A stretch of DNA of 64,000 bases from Sclerotinia nivalis (Eukaryota; Ascomycota; Leotiomycetes; Helotiales; Sclerotiniaceae), in contig JAPEIS010000002.1 in assembly GCA_029531795.1 (NCBI GenBank), positions 2,914,001 through 2,978,000 of the forward strand, in the 5' to 3' direction. Position numbers and translations under genes: made by a program. Below the pieces are notes generated by a model that worked only from the letters and a program-made list of their open reading frames with translations, made no database searches and had not been told where the DNA came from. Positions 34,095 through 45,627 of the stretch are shown piece by piece. The stretch's first letter is position 1. Each line of letters begins with the position of its first letter.

Positions 34095-36225
34095 TTTATT
34101 GAAGTGGGTTTTGGTTTTTTTGGTGAAAGATTGTTTTTAAGTGAATGTAATTTGGTGAGGAAAAAAAAATCGAGAGATGAGGGATGGAAGAGGGGTTTTT
34201 ATAGTGGGATGTTGGAGGGGACTTGGGAGTTGTTCGGGTGGGACAAAGAAGGTTGGGTCTTGGATCAGGAGGGTGGAGTAGTGTGGCAGGTCAATGGTAA
34301 AGGAGAGGGAAAGAGTGAAGGGAAACCTCATCTTAGCTTCTCGAAGAAATTTCGAAGAAAAATGTCATCTAGATCTTCACTTTCAAATTACTCAACAAGG
34401 AAATTCGGAGGATCCGTTATCGAGCGGCTATTGACCTTCTTATGCGTGAAAGGGAGTCACACATTAAAATGAAGCTATTCATCCTTAACATTGTGTGCAG
34501 AACCCTTAACATTGTTCTCTAGCGCCAAGAAACCAACAAGGGAAAAGACCCCCATTGACCAATCTCCGTTTCAGAAGACATTTCCTCTTTTCAAAAATCC
34601 ATAAAACTCCATTATCGAAGATTGGAAAAACTGATAAGCAACTTCTTGCTCTTGTTCTCCTCGTCAAAAGACTTTTAAGAACCAGTACCATGTTTCAAAG
34701 ATCGTGAGATAATTTGTGAAGCTATTCAATCTTCAAAGTTCTCGCCAAAAGTGTCAAAGGAACATGAAGGCGAAAGGATTTTTAAGCGAACCCCCTTAGT
34801 ATTGTCTCCTTAATATTGTTCTTCTAGTGAGAACAATCAGTGGTTCGAAGAAGAAAAAGTTTAGAGGAATCAATGGAAGGGTCTGAGGGAATTACTCGAG
34901 GGTTCGAAATTAAATTCATGTCGTGGTGCCAGAGGTGATGAATAAAGTCTACTGAGCGGCAATCTCCATGTTAAAAACTTGAATAATGGCCCACTGATTC
35001 TAGTCTCTGTCAACCTCACTTCTTGAATCCTTTGTCTTATTACATATGACTTAGTCACTTAGAAGACAATGTCACTCGTACCTCACAGCCGACAACCTCA
35101 AAGTAAAGCCAAGTAAATTGGGTTTCCGAGCCGCAAAGTGTTCTAGCCCTTCTCCTAGTCTTCCCAAGAAGAAAGCGGGACGCCCGATCTTCCTTAGCTT
35201 ACATCTTGAGAAACTTCATCCATCCCAGAGAGATATCGGAGAAACCATTCCAAGACCATCGCTTCGTGCTAGCTATGTACGTATCAGAAGTATTCCCTTA
35301 GTCTTAGTGGTAACAAGACTCATCGCCGACATTCTCCGATTTAGCTTACATGGTATCAAAAAACTTTATTCTAAGAATTTCCCCGGTGCTGAGCTAAGTG
35401 CCACTCGCATTACCCTAAACAAGAATCAGGAAGGCGAGGGATATCTAGCGGGAACTTAGAACATATGTCGATCCTCCAACGAAGGAGGCCATTCCATGAG
35501 TTTGAATATATACTGTCGCGGTGACCGTAGAATCTGCACAATGAAGAGGTTTCTGAAGGGACAAAGCTTGTGGAGCCCCGTTCAGACTGATGGACATTTA
35601 CTGAAGTGATCAAATATCGAAATTTTAGGTACTACCGTGAAGCGAAGAATATATAGATTATTCCCAGTTAGACACCGAAAGGCTTTGTCACTTTTTTGTA
35701 GCAGCGATCGGTGATGTTAGCCATCCAATAGCACCTCTCGCCGGAGAAGAGTACCGCTAGAATAGACAAGCTGCCTTGCTTGTCGCATGCTAGTGTGAAA
35801 TGTGGGTTCTTCACTGCCATGTATGAAAAGTTAAAGCCTGATGGTTACATTGATAGCTATCATTCAATACCACTAAGTAAATCTAATTGAAGATTTGTTT
35901 CATGTATTGATGTATTCATTCTGCCTGCATCTTCATATTCGTATCATTATAGAATATGAGAATAACCATCTTACGGATAGAAATCATGATGAAATAATCC
36001 AGTGCACGCCTGGCCTGGCCTTGCCTTACGACCTTTCCATTTTCTAATGCATTTCCTTCCCTTCCGATTCTTAAGCCAAAACTCCATACTTGCGTGTACA
36101 AGTTATTGAATCCCGTATACTTCCCTATAAGTCCATGCCGTCCTGGTACTTTATCCATATTTATTGTTTTTCCAATCCATTCCCATCAAATTCAGAATTC
36201 AATCATAAATGTCTCCCTTAAAGTG

Positions 36226-37317
36226 TCATTCATCTCCCAAAAGCCCCCAATTTTCCATTGTCTTTCCCTCCATAACCAGATCATTAACGCCCTCAATCCT
36301 ACCCCCTACCCCCTCCAAGTCTAACACCTCTACTCTCTTCATCCAGGTTTCCGGCCATATCAGATAAACGCCATGAATATCCCTCATGTGGCTTTGCCAC
36401 TCTTCATCAAACAGCGTTTCGCGGTTATAGCACGGAACTTGCTCGCTGCTCGCTTGAGAAATGGATTTGCAGTAATCGAGAATGGCGAAACCTTCGGAAG
36501 GGGTTATGACTGTCCATTCGAATTTTGTGCGTAAGGCATGAGAGCGCAGGGAGGAGAAAGGATCGGTAAGGGCGTGAGTTGAGCCTTGGGCTAAGGAACG
36601 GTAGTTTGAGAGGGCGGAGGTGCTGCTTGGGCTGGGAGCGGCGAAGTAGGATGGGGAACGATGCGAGGCGTATGTGTCATAGCTGGAGGATGATGTTGCT
36701 AGAGGTCGTTGAGCTATGCTTGTGTATGTTGATGGTGATGGTGTGAGAGATGCGGAAGAGTACGTAGAATAGGAAGGCGTATGTGATGAATATGTGAGTT
36801 GGGGATGTTCATCCTCCAGAGGCGTTATACGGCCATGTGATGAAGATCCTGATGTATCATATAAAGATTTGTGAGTTGGAACTTCTCTATGCGATTTGTT
36901 AGCAAGTGTTGCAGCATTTCATGTTGAAGAATTTTTGCAGGGAAAAATCCGCCAAGACAGTAAATCTTACAATCTTCCTCTCCCACTAGCAGCCTCCGCT
37001 ATCGTCAAATTAAGTCCTTCATTTTTGATATGAATCGCAACATGTTTCCTCAACTTCGCAGCTGTATCTGTCTCCTTCATACAGAATCCACACACACTTT
37101 CACATTTCGCTATCCTCAACACACCTGAAGTATTCCAAGGCGGATGCGTATGACCTCTACTACAGGTGGTTGGCGGGAGGGAGCTCTCCCTGTCCATTCT
37201 TCTCGGTAATGAACTCTCTCGCTCTGTTCTTCTCGACTGATGACTAACTGAATGTTTTATTTCGTGCCCTTGACTATAACTGTGGCGAAAGATTCGAGCG
37301 TGGATGGTGGTCACCAT
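36226..37317 (-). CDS. C2H2 zinc-finger protein, two exons
   Basis: Exons 37317-36971 and 36886-36226, joined in phase 2 across an 84-nt intron (GTAAGA...CATAG), give 335 residues. The first exon holds one canonical C2H2 finger, C-x2-C-x12-H-x3-H, with Cys76, Cys79, His92 and His96 (CGFCMKETDTAAKLRKHVAI). Before it is an exact-frame tandem duplication RRTERESSLP / RRMDRESSLP (residues 29-48). The second exon is a 661-nt open stretch with a Ser/Thr/Tyr/Pro-rich first half (SYSTYSSASLTPSPSTYTSI) and a folded-looking second half (KFEWTVITPSEGFAILDYCK, RDIHGVYLIWPETWMKRVE). An in-frame stop upstream leaves 37317 as the first ATG. A single finger could bind DNA or protein; no family name is recognised. 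Confidence 0.8.
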
Positions 37318-40300
37318 TAGGGCGCTTTGGTTGGAAGGCGTGATATAAGATAACTTCGAATAGTAAGATTAACACGAGCTTCTTTCCCCAAAACAGCGGT
37401 ACGCCGTTTCATGTGATGCGGCGATCTGACGATGAAGAAAAGGATATCCGAAAAATGATTAGTGATAAATGACAAAAACTTCCGATCCAAATATTATGAT
37501 CGTTCTGAATTATTGCAATAGCAATTTTGATTCCAAGCGATGAAATTGACGCCTAATTTTCCTATTGTGATGGAACTCCCAACACTCGTTTCATATAAAG
37601 AGATGCCAATATAGTTATTAACGAAACGACAGCGGGAAAACCATTCATTCTTATAAAAAAATGCAAACCTTTAAAGAAATGATAATAATAAGAATGTAAT
37701 GAGTTTAACAAGATCTTTAAGAAAGTAAGATCAGTGGGGATGTGTACATTTTTATTACTATTTATTTTTCCATTGAAAATATTTTAATCAAGTGTAAAAT
37801 GTTACTCATGGGGACGGTAGAGTATGGTAATGTCAAGGTGTGGTTTGGTTTGTGCACGTTGCGGCGATATGTGTTAGGTAGTCTCAAAAATGATGATAAC
37901 TCTTTTGGGAAATAATCGCGAAGTTTGAATTGGGTGTGAACCGGTTTCAAAAGTTGCGATTGGTTGAAATGGGGCCAAAAAGTAAGACTAATTGACATTC
38001 TTGGAGCGAGTGAGGAAGCTTGGCTTGGATGGAAGGGTGGTTAGACCGAGCCGTACACGTGGGAAAGAATGGTTCAAGTGGGTGCGAAGTGGCCTTGTGA
38101 GTTGTGAGTGGGATCGTGGGCGGCATGATGGGCAAAGACAAAGACAAGGCAGAGCTGAGAATGCGAATCGAAGATGCAAAAGAGTGGAGTGAGTGTTTTG
38201 CTGAGTCGGGACCTAATACCGTACTTTATTACTTTTTGGTTGTGGAACCCATCCATACCCATTCATACCCATCCATACAGTTGAAGACTTTGCGAAAGAA
38301 AAAGAAAATTCATAGGAATGTTACTGTAAGTTGTATTAATAAATGCATCCCAATATTATTAGAGGCTGGTAAAGATATGGTAAAGTAGTTGTTATGGTTC
38401 ATCTGATGAAAAATTGAACATCGTAATACTGTCAAGCATCAAATTAGCATTAATTTTCAAACCATGTCAAGTGCAATCACATCCCGCAGAGTTTAATTGG
38501 CTCGATAAATGCTATGCTCCTCCATGAGCCTCCTATGACTACGGAAAATCCATTTTCCCACCCGCGCAACGTGATGGCAAGCGTATGCCCCCTACTTTAC
38601 GGTACAAGGCTACCTATTATATGATATCTGTTCATTAGTACTCCCGCTGCCTATTTTACGATATCTGTACGTTAGTACTCCATAAAATTAGTGATCTGGC
38701 GGGCTTGATAACGGTCTAGCGAGAATCAACGGAATCTAACCAGGGGTAACATTCTTCTTTCCGGGGGTTTAGAGAAAGACTGCGAGCTTAACGATGATTT
38801 TTAGTAAATTGTACAATGTAACGAGGTAGACTAGGCGAAATATGGTAATATCAACGAATTAGCAACGCGGGAAAATGAGGATGATATGGCTCGAGTGCAA
38901 ATGGGCTGATTTTCGTTCAAGATAAGGTTTACAGGCATATATCGCTACTAGTAAGGGTACTGGGCACTTGAGCTACCTCCTCGTAAGTGCAGCCAGCCAG
39001 CCAGCCCTTTGACATGGTGACCATGTGAGATTATGGATGATCGCCGGCAGGAAGATGAGATGAGAACGGGGTGGCAGATTCAAGCTCCCTCAAAGGAGAG
39101 AAAGTCACGAAACTAATGTCGATGCCATTTCAATAATTTCTTAGGATCAATCGAGTTAAAGCGAACTGAAATTCATGCTCTTTCGCCAAAGACTAACAAC
39201 GACTATTTACCAACTAGGGTAATACAAAGCATCAACACTTGAGACATTGAGGAACATAGACAAAGATTAAAACAAATCTTTTCGCCGATTCGACCCTTTC
39301 CGAGGTCAAACCCGGGGTTTCCAGAACTAGAAGGTTAAGTAAGCCCTTGGCTCCGAGCTTTGGGCGTACCACCATTATCCTTAACCATGGCGCTGGATCT
39401 TTACGTGAGGCCATTGTGAATCTCCACTAGGATTTACCTAGAAACCAAAAGTCATACATGAGAAAATTCTGAAATGTTTCTTTCGGAACTTGGATCGATA
39501 TGGGATGAGGCTTGCGAGAGACATCGATTCTTGTTGTCCACATCAATATCGAATCTAAGTCATTATCACTGGTCAGCTTCGGGCCCGAACAGAAATGTAA
39601 ACCCATGTTTCGTGTAACCGTCACCAACAAATCGCATCTTCAAATCAAGGGTTTGGGAATGTTCCTAACTGATATATGCACGGCACGGTACAATTTACCT
39701 AGGAATCTAATGCATGTCATAGCTAGTAATAAATACAGCTGACTCGTACCGAGTCGTACGGGGCAATCTCTCTGCAGTGTAGAACGATGCTAAAGCTCAA
39801 GCCTTGAAGCTTATCACTCCACAGTATTCCTATCACTGTCGAAGAGCTAATTCGGAAGGTGGGACATATTGACTGACTCTCATCAGAAGGTTTTGAGTTT
39901 TCCGGAGAAGTATTTCATGATCCAATGCTTAAAATTCGCACTAAGACAGATAATCTAAGATACACTTGTAAGATCTTACTTTCTCCACCTTCCACCCAAC
40001 TAACGTTCAAACCATCTTGAACAATATTGCAACCAAGTAATATAAACACGTTAATTCCATCTTGAAAGAGATTTTCAATACCTCCAAGCTTGGAGATGTC
40101 GGTAAATGAAAAATGCTCTTGGTGGGACAAGATGCGATTCGGCGATTTTGAGGTGGCTACAGCCCTTCCCATCAGAATGAAAAACCTCAACACCAATAAC
40201 TACCAATTATCCCCTAAATTCTATATAATCAACTGTCTAATCGACGCCACAACATTTATCTTCAGCTTCATAATGTGATGATCACCTTTTGATATGATGG

Positions 40301-42259
40301 TTCGTATCTTGGCTGTTAGCGGTATAGTCAGATATGAGACAATCCCGCCGCGGTTTGCTTTTTTCGACTGTTGATGAAGCTTTTCGCAGGTATACGCGAA
40401 TTGGCGTCGATCTAGAATATTTGGATCTTCACTTGATGTTGCATTCAACAAAAGTGCCGGATTGAAATACCTCGGTGTTTGCTTCCAACAGGTAGAAAGT
40501 GCCTTTTCCGCTCCTGCGGCATAATCCTCAGGTTTGGGATGGGTAGATATACTATTGGAGGCGTCTTATATTCAAGGATTTTTGTGTGTATAATGAATTT
40601 CTTCGCAATCACATAGGAAGATGGAAAGTATAACCCAAGGAGCTTTTCTTATAACTTTTTTGTTTATAGGGGTGGAAAAAGAAAACTTTCCAGCCTTTAG
40701 GCCTTCTCTAGGTTCTTCATCAACGTTGCATCGTGGAGGGTAACATTGGACAATTCCCCCAATATTTCTCGATATATCTTCACGATTCCACGGTACATCT
40801 AGCATCAAATCTACTTTCCAAATACATCTAAACGAATACCATGTCATGATTCGTCCCTTTAACATGCATCATCGGAATGCTAGCAGTCAGCCCTAATTGT
40901 TCAGGCTATCAGCGTCAGCACATTCCTCAGCCCTGTAAAATATTAACATCCGTCATACCGACTCTTCTTCACTCGCAGCTTTACGGCATTACTCTCCCGC
41001 TTTTGCTAGTCTAATTTCAGATAAAGCAGGTCAGGTAGGTCAAGCAAGATGATTTGATGCTTACGGTAGTCGGTGGTGCCGGGAGTGGATGGCACCAATT
41101 AGCCAACCTGTGAATGAACACATCTATTAGACATCTTGTAGGTGGACATTTCCCAGAAACCAACTTTCTTTTCCCTCGGAACTCATAATGAGTTCTAAGA
41201 CAAATTGCACAGGTAAGAATAATTTTGATTCGGTACATTGAGCAATGAAGAGAACATTCGAAGGGCATTCCATTTACCGTGTATTGCCCCAACCAGAACT
41301 CTCATTGGCTGCGACACAGATCAACGGATTTTAGTTAAGTGGTGCATGTAAGTAAGAGGATCTTCACAAGGTTCAGGCTTCGAGTTGTAAGGTTAGGGGC
41401 ATAGTTTGACAGAGGAAGATACAGATCCAGCCGTTGTTCTCATTTGCTTTGGCAATTGTAAGATATTAAGGATTGAGGGGGGGAGTGAGAGAATGGAGAA
41501 TAAGTGTGCACTGTACGTAGCGTCCTGCATCCGAGTATACTTGATGAGCATAATCTAGTTATTGTGATTAGTTGTGACGGAATGCTTTCCGGTTTGAGAA
41601 GTTTATCATATCGGCATAGCTGCGTCTGTCCAATGCAAGCCTAGATTGACCTACTACGCACCACATCTCTTCCTTTCATTCCTTCCCTTCTATCTTTAAG
41701 CTTCATCTTATCAATTCTCAAAGCCTACCGAATAAAGGTTTGTTACCTTTCGACAAATTTTCTCAATTTGTCGTACAAAAAGTGGAATTGTTGTTGTCGA
41801 GTCTGGAGAAAGCCGAAATTCTCGGGTGATTCCCCCTTCATCTCACAAGTCCAGTCTCCAGATTTCTTCTCATACATACAACTGCAAACTCACAACAACT
41901 ATCTACATAAATCTATGACCAACTCACCGAAAATTGTACAACCTCGTGTCCTTGTGTTATATAGTCTGCCTATTCGTTCATTTAGTCAAACATAGGCGAT
42001 ATCTTTACCAATCTGAACTTAATCTTTGATATGCGCTGAGAGAAACATTATTTAACCTTATGCAATTCTTTCTATCCTTAGCCGCCCATCTTTCGATTCA
42101 ATCAAATTTTGGGAAAATAATACAATAAATACCTTGACAACCCTGGACAAATTACGTACTGTTGCATTGCGGCGCTGCTCGGAAATCGCAAGGGTATAAG
42201 TATTCTTAGAAAATTATCTTTCCCAAAGAAATGCAGACAGCCCTTCAATCAAAACAGTC
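37318..42259. other. Long intergenic region (4.9 kb)
   Basis: No gene can be supported. The divergent promoters of the C2H2 and Zn2Cys6 genes lie at its ends. It includes a diverged 36-bp tandem pair at 38609-38681, short GCCAGCCAGCCAGCC-like sequence near 38992, and a cluster of minus-strand frames between 39427 and 40865 that might be a decayed gene but show no family motif. Confidence 0.5.
38609..38681. repeat. Diverged tandem pair of 36-bp units
   Basis: 38609-38644 and 38646-38681 match at 31 of 36 positions (core GATATCTGT, end TTAGTACTCC), separated by one base. The mismatches are mostly A/G, C/T and A/T. Intergenic. Confidence 0.85.
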
Positions 42260-44548
42260 ATGGCAGATGCGACAGAGACTGGAAATAGAGAGAGGCAGCG
42301 TCGTGCAAGTCGACCCAAAGTGAAGACTGGATGTAATAATTGCAAGTAAGTTTCTCATTTCTCATTTCTATATTTACTATTATTTAAGCATTCTGGGGAT
42401 CCCGTTTCCTCGTATTTAGAGTTGAATTGCCCCGCGTCATCGGTACCCGCAATGGCGGTGGTAACAAGCAAATCAAACTTTGGCTAATTCACCCATCTTT
42501 CTTCCCTTGATAGAATTCGAAGAGTTAAATGCGATGAAACGAGACCTCAATGTACGAAATGTGTTAGATCGGGAAGACATTGCGATGGTTACCCGGCGTA
42601 TAATCCGAGAAATAGACATGGCAGTAATACTCTTCGAATTGCTCCACGACCGAGTAATGCTGGCGTGGAATCAAAACCAATATCACCCAACAATTCCATA
42701 ATAACTACGACATCTCCTGGTTCGTCGGCACTTGTTCCTAAGAGGACAGCGCGTATCATTAATAAATCAAAATCCATCGGTCCATTGACACCCACCACAC
42801 CATCAGCCATCAATTCCATCGAAATTGATTTCGTGTTATTTCGACCACCTACTCACGGTCTGGCATTCGGTCCAAAAGAAGTTCAATATTTCCAAGTCTT
42901 CCGCACCCATACCGCCAGCGAATTATCCGGTTTTTTCGATTCCGAATTCTGGATGAGAAGTGTCCTCCAAGAATCGCATTCTGAAGCATCCATACGCCAT
43001 GCTGTTATAGCCCTCGGAGCTCTCTACAAAACATTAGAAAAAGTCGCCGAATCACCTCCGAGTTCCCCATCTTCCTCCAATCAAAATACCTCGAATGGTG
43101 ATTCCGCTCCTACTCATTGGAATTTTGCTTGGGAACAGTATGGAAAAGCCGTTACGCGCATGCGGCAGAGTATTGCGAATAATGAGGTTAGATCGCAAAG
43201 AACGATTTTGATATCCAGTGTTTTGTTTACATGTTTTCAATCGTTTGTAGGGGATCATAAAGTCGCTATCAAACAAGTACAAGTGGGTCTAGGAGTGATG
43301 GAAAACCAGCGCAGGGAAAGAAAAAAACCTTATATTCAGCGCGAAAATGATATTGTGGAAGAAGAGCTGGGGCAAATGTTTACACGCATGGCTATTCAGG
43401 CCAAATCATACGACATGGCGTTCCATTTCCCAGCTCCGTATGTTATCCGTCTTTCCACCAATCCAAGTATCGCCAACCCGGTTGCATCGCAATCCGGACC
43501 GCCATCTCCTTCAACGACTACTTCATTGACGAATCTCGATTGGAGATACCACGTAGCTCACGATCCTAGTCTAGTGAACCCGCCCAGCCCATCAGATAGT
43601 TCGACCGGCACGACCGCATCCATCGAAGCGCCGATTCCCGAAAGTTTCCCCAATGTTCACGAGGCGAGATTAGTGCTCGATGCTTTGTGCGAGAGAATCA
43701 TGCGATATAATGAGGAGTTAGTGGGTTTCTACACAGTATCCAACAATATCCTTCCCGCCTCCATAAAATCCAACGGTTACGGCTTCGGGCGCTCTCTCGA
43801 ACAATGGCAAGAGACTTTCGCTCCACTACTCGCCAAGCGTCGCGCGCCTGGTACATCGAATACTGAAAGAGCAGGCATGATCGTGCTTCAAATGACATGC
43901 GTAATGACTCGAATCCTCACCTTCACAGCCTTTTCCGCAAACGAAATGGACTTCGATCAATTCATTCCTATGTTCGCCGAGATCAATGACTTAGCTAAGG
44001 AGCTAATCGTAGATGAGGAATTAGCATTGGCGCAAGCGAGATGTGGAGAAGCTTGTAGACATGTTAATTCGAATGCGGGGAAGGGCATAAGAACTCCATT
44101 TGGTGTTAAGGTTATGAGTCCTAGTCCTGGTCCTCATGGTGGACTTTCTTCATCTCAAGAAACTTATTCACACATTAAACCTTCCTTTGCGCTTGATCTC
44201 GGCATCATCCCACCGCTTTTCGTCGTTGCGACGAAATGCCGCGATAGGAAATTAAGAAGAGAAGCTATAAGTCTCCTAACGTCAAGTCATAGGAGAGAAG
44301 GTATGTGGGATTCGAGATTATGTGCGAGTGTTGGCAATTGGATTATGGGTGTAGAGGAAGAGGAATTGGATAACTATGTTAGGGGGACAGTATCGGAAAA
44401 GCAGATGGTGCCGGATGAGAAGAGGGTTATGGTTATGGCGGTTGAGTTTGATCTTGAGAAGAGGTGGGCGAAGTTGAGGCGTGGGACGAGGGGGGCTAAG
44501 AGGGGAGATTCTGATCCGAGGGCGAAGGAGGAGCAGATTACTTGGTAG
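42260..44548 (+). CDS. Zn2Cys6 fungal transcription factor
   Basis: Exons 42260-42345 and 42514-44548, joined in phase 2 across a 168-nt intron (GTAAGT...GATAG) that falls inside the zinc cluster, give 706 residues. The cluster is TGCNNCKIRRVKCDETRPQC followed by TKCVRSGRHCDGY, with Cys25, 28, 35, 42, 45 and 52, preceded by a basic stretch (RERQRRASRPK). A Ser/Thr/Pro-rich linker follows, then a region with ESHSEASIRHAVIALGALYK, typical of the long C-terminal regulatory domain of the DUF3468/fungal-TF type, and FLICFQSFVGDHK-like helices. The protein binds DNA in the nucleus, usually as a dimer at CGG triplets. Nothing nearby reveals its targets. The last 200 bp of coding sequence are strikingly G-rich on the coding strand. 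Confidence 0.92.
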
Positions 44549-45627
44549 TGTGGGGTGGGAATTGAGGGTTGGATAGGGGAGGAAGGGGAGGTGGAGAGGA
44601 GAGGGGGAGGAAGTCAAGGAGTTGCGGTTGTATGATGGTGTACATACATGCTTTCCAAGGCGTCTGGTGTGGATTGGATGGGATTGGATCAGAGATATCC
44701 GAATCCATGAACAAAAACAAAACTACATGATCGGAATAAAAAGTTTCTAATTGAGAAAATTATTTGAGATGGGTAGGTAGGACTTGGAGGATTCATTGAT
44801 TGGTACTGATTGATGGATGAATGAAAGGGATGGCATGGGATAAGATGGGAGGGATGGATGGATTTTGCATTAGCGTCTGGATGAATGGATGGGTGGGCGG
44901 TTAGGTGAAAGGAGGCTATGGTCAAAATGGATGGGATAGGATTGTATGGGATTGGAGGGCTGGATTGGTATATGGTGGGATGGATGGAATGGATTGGTTG
45001 GAATAACATAGGATGGATAACCACGGTTATAATTTTGAGTACCTGGTTCTTATTCTTATTCTCGTTTGTGTTTTTATTTGTGGTATCACTGTCAGGACTC
45101 TTTATGAACAAGTTGAGATGGAAAGATATTACTTGTAATTTCCTTGATTTCCTTCATTTCTTTGATTTCCTCAAGTTTATTTATTACGAAAATCTAGATC
45201 GCTGGGGTTGAGTGCTAATTCTATCCATGATTCCATGACTTCGCTGTATGTAAGATTATGCTGTATGTATGCGTCATTTGCATCGTATCGCCTCGCTGTA
45301 GGGAAGGGAAGGGAAGGGAAATGGAAGATTGATGTTGTGTTCTGGTTTCTTGTGTATATGCGATGTGATGCGGATGCGGATAGTTGGTTGGTTGGTAGGT
45401 AGGTAGGTGGTAATATTATAACCCAACCCAACCCAATTATATCAAATAACTTTTGAAGTGCGCCTCTTCCACCCCCCCCCCCCCCCCCCCCCACCCCCCC
45501 TTCCCTCTTTCCATTGAACCCGAAACGAGACGCCGCGATGGATAAGGTGCATCGGTTCGTCGTCGTATTCTATATATGCTTTCATCAAGGTAAAATCAAG
45601 TTGGAATTGAGTTGCTGAGATCATGAA
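44549..45627. other. Repeat-rich convergent spacer
   Basis: 1.1 kb between two convergent genes. It is G-rich on the plus strand, with many GGATGG, GGATTGG and GGATGAAT words (44760-45020), GGGAA repeats near 45300-45320, TTGG/TAGG repeats near 45383-45410 and the C21 tract. Open frames in it are compositional. Confidence 0.8.
45472..45500. repeat. Poly-C tract (C21-A-C7)
   Basis: Twenty-one consecutive Cs (45472-45492), one A, then seven Cs. It lies 127 bp beyond the stop codon of the F-box/ankyrin gene. Exact length should be treated as uncertain because such tracts slip in replication and sequencing. Confidence 0.97.

Larger units (their letters stand above)
32496..36225. other. Long intergenic region with a minisatellite
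   Basis: 3.7 kb without a supported gene apart from the weak candidate around 33894-34094. It has AT-rich sequence to 33850, the coding-length minisatellite at 33966-34085, and a stretch at 34460-34850 with partly repeated phrases such as CCTTAACATTGT and CCTTAATATTGT. A 113-codon frame at 35118-35459 has a hydrophobic helix but no recognisable family. Confidence 0.5.

Noticed and set aside
34460..34850. Possible second direct repeat around CCTTAACATTGT phrases
   Set aside because: Similarity is limited to short words with many differences and gaps; not enough for a repeat call.
35118..35459. 113-codon plus-strand frame with a hydrophobic stretch
   Set aside because: No domain, splice evidence or promoter features; may be chance in a long non-coding region.
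44689..45111. 140-codon minus-strand frame rich in Pro, Ile, His and Ser
   Set aside because: Encoded by GGATGG-type simple repeats in the spacer, not a real protein.
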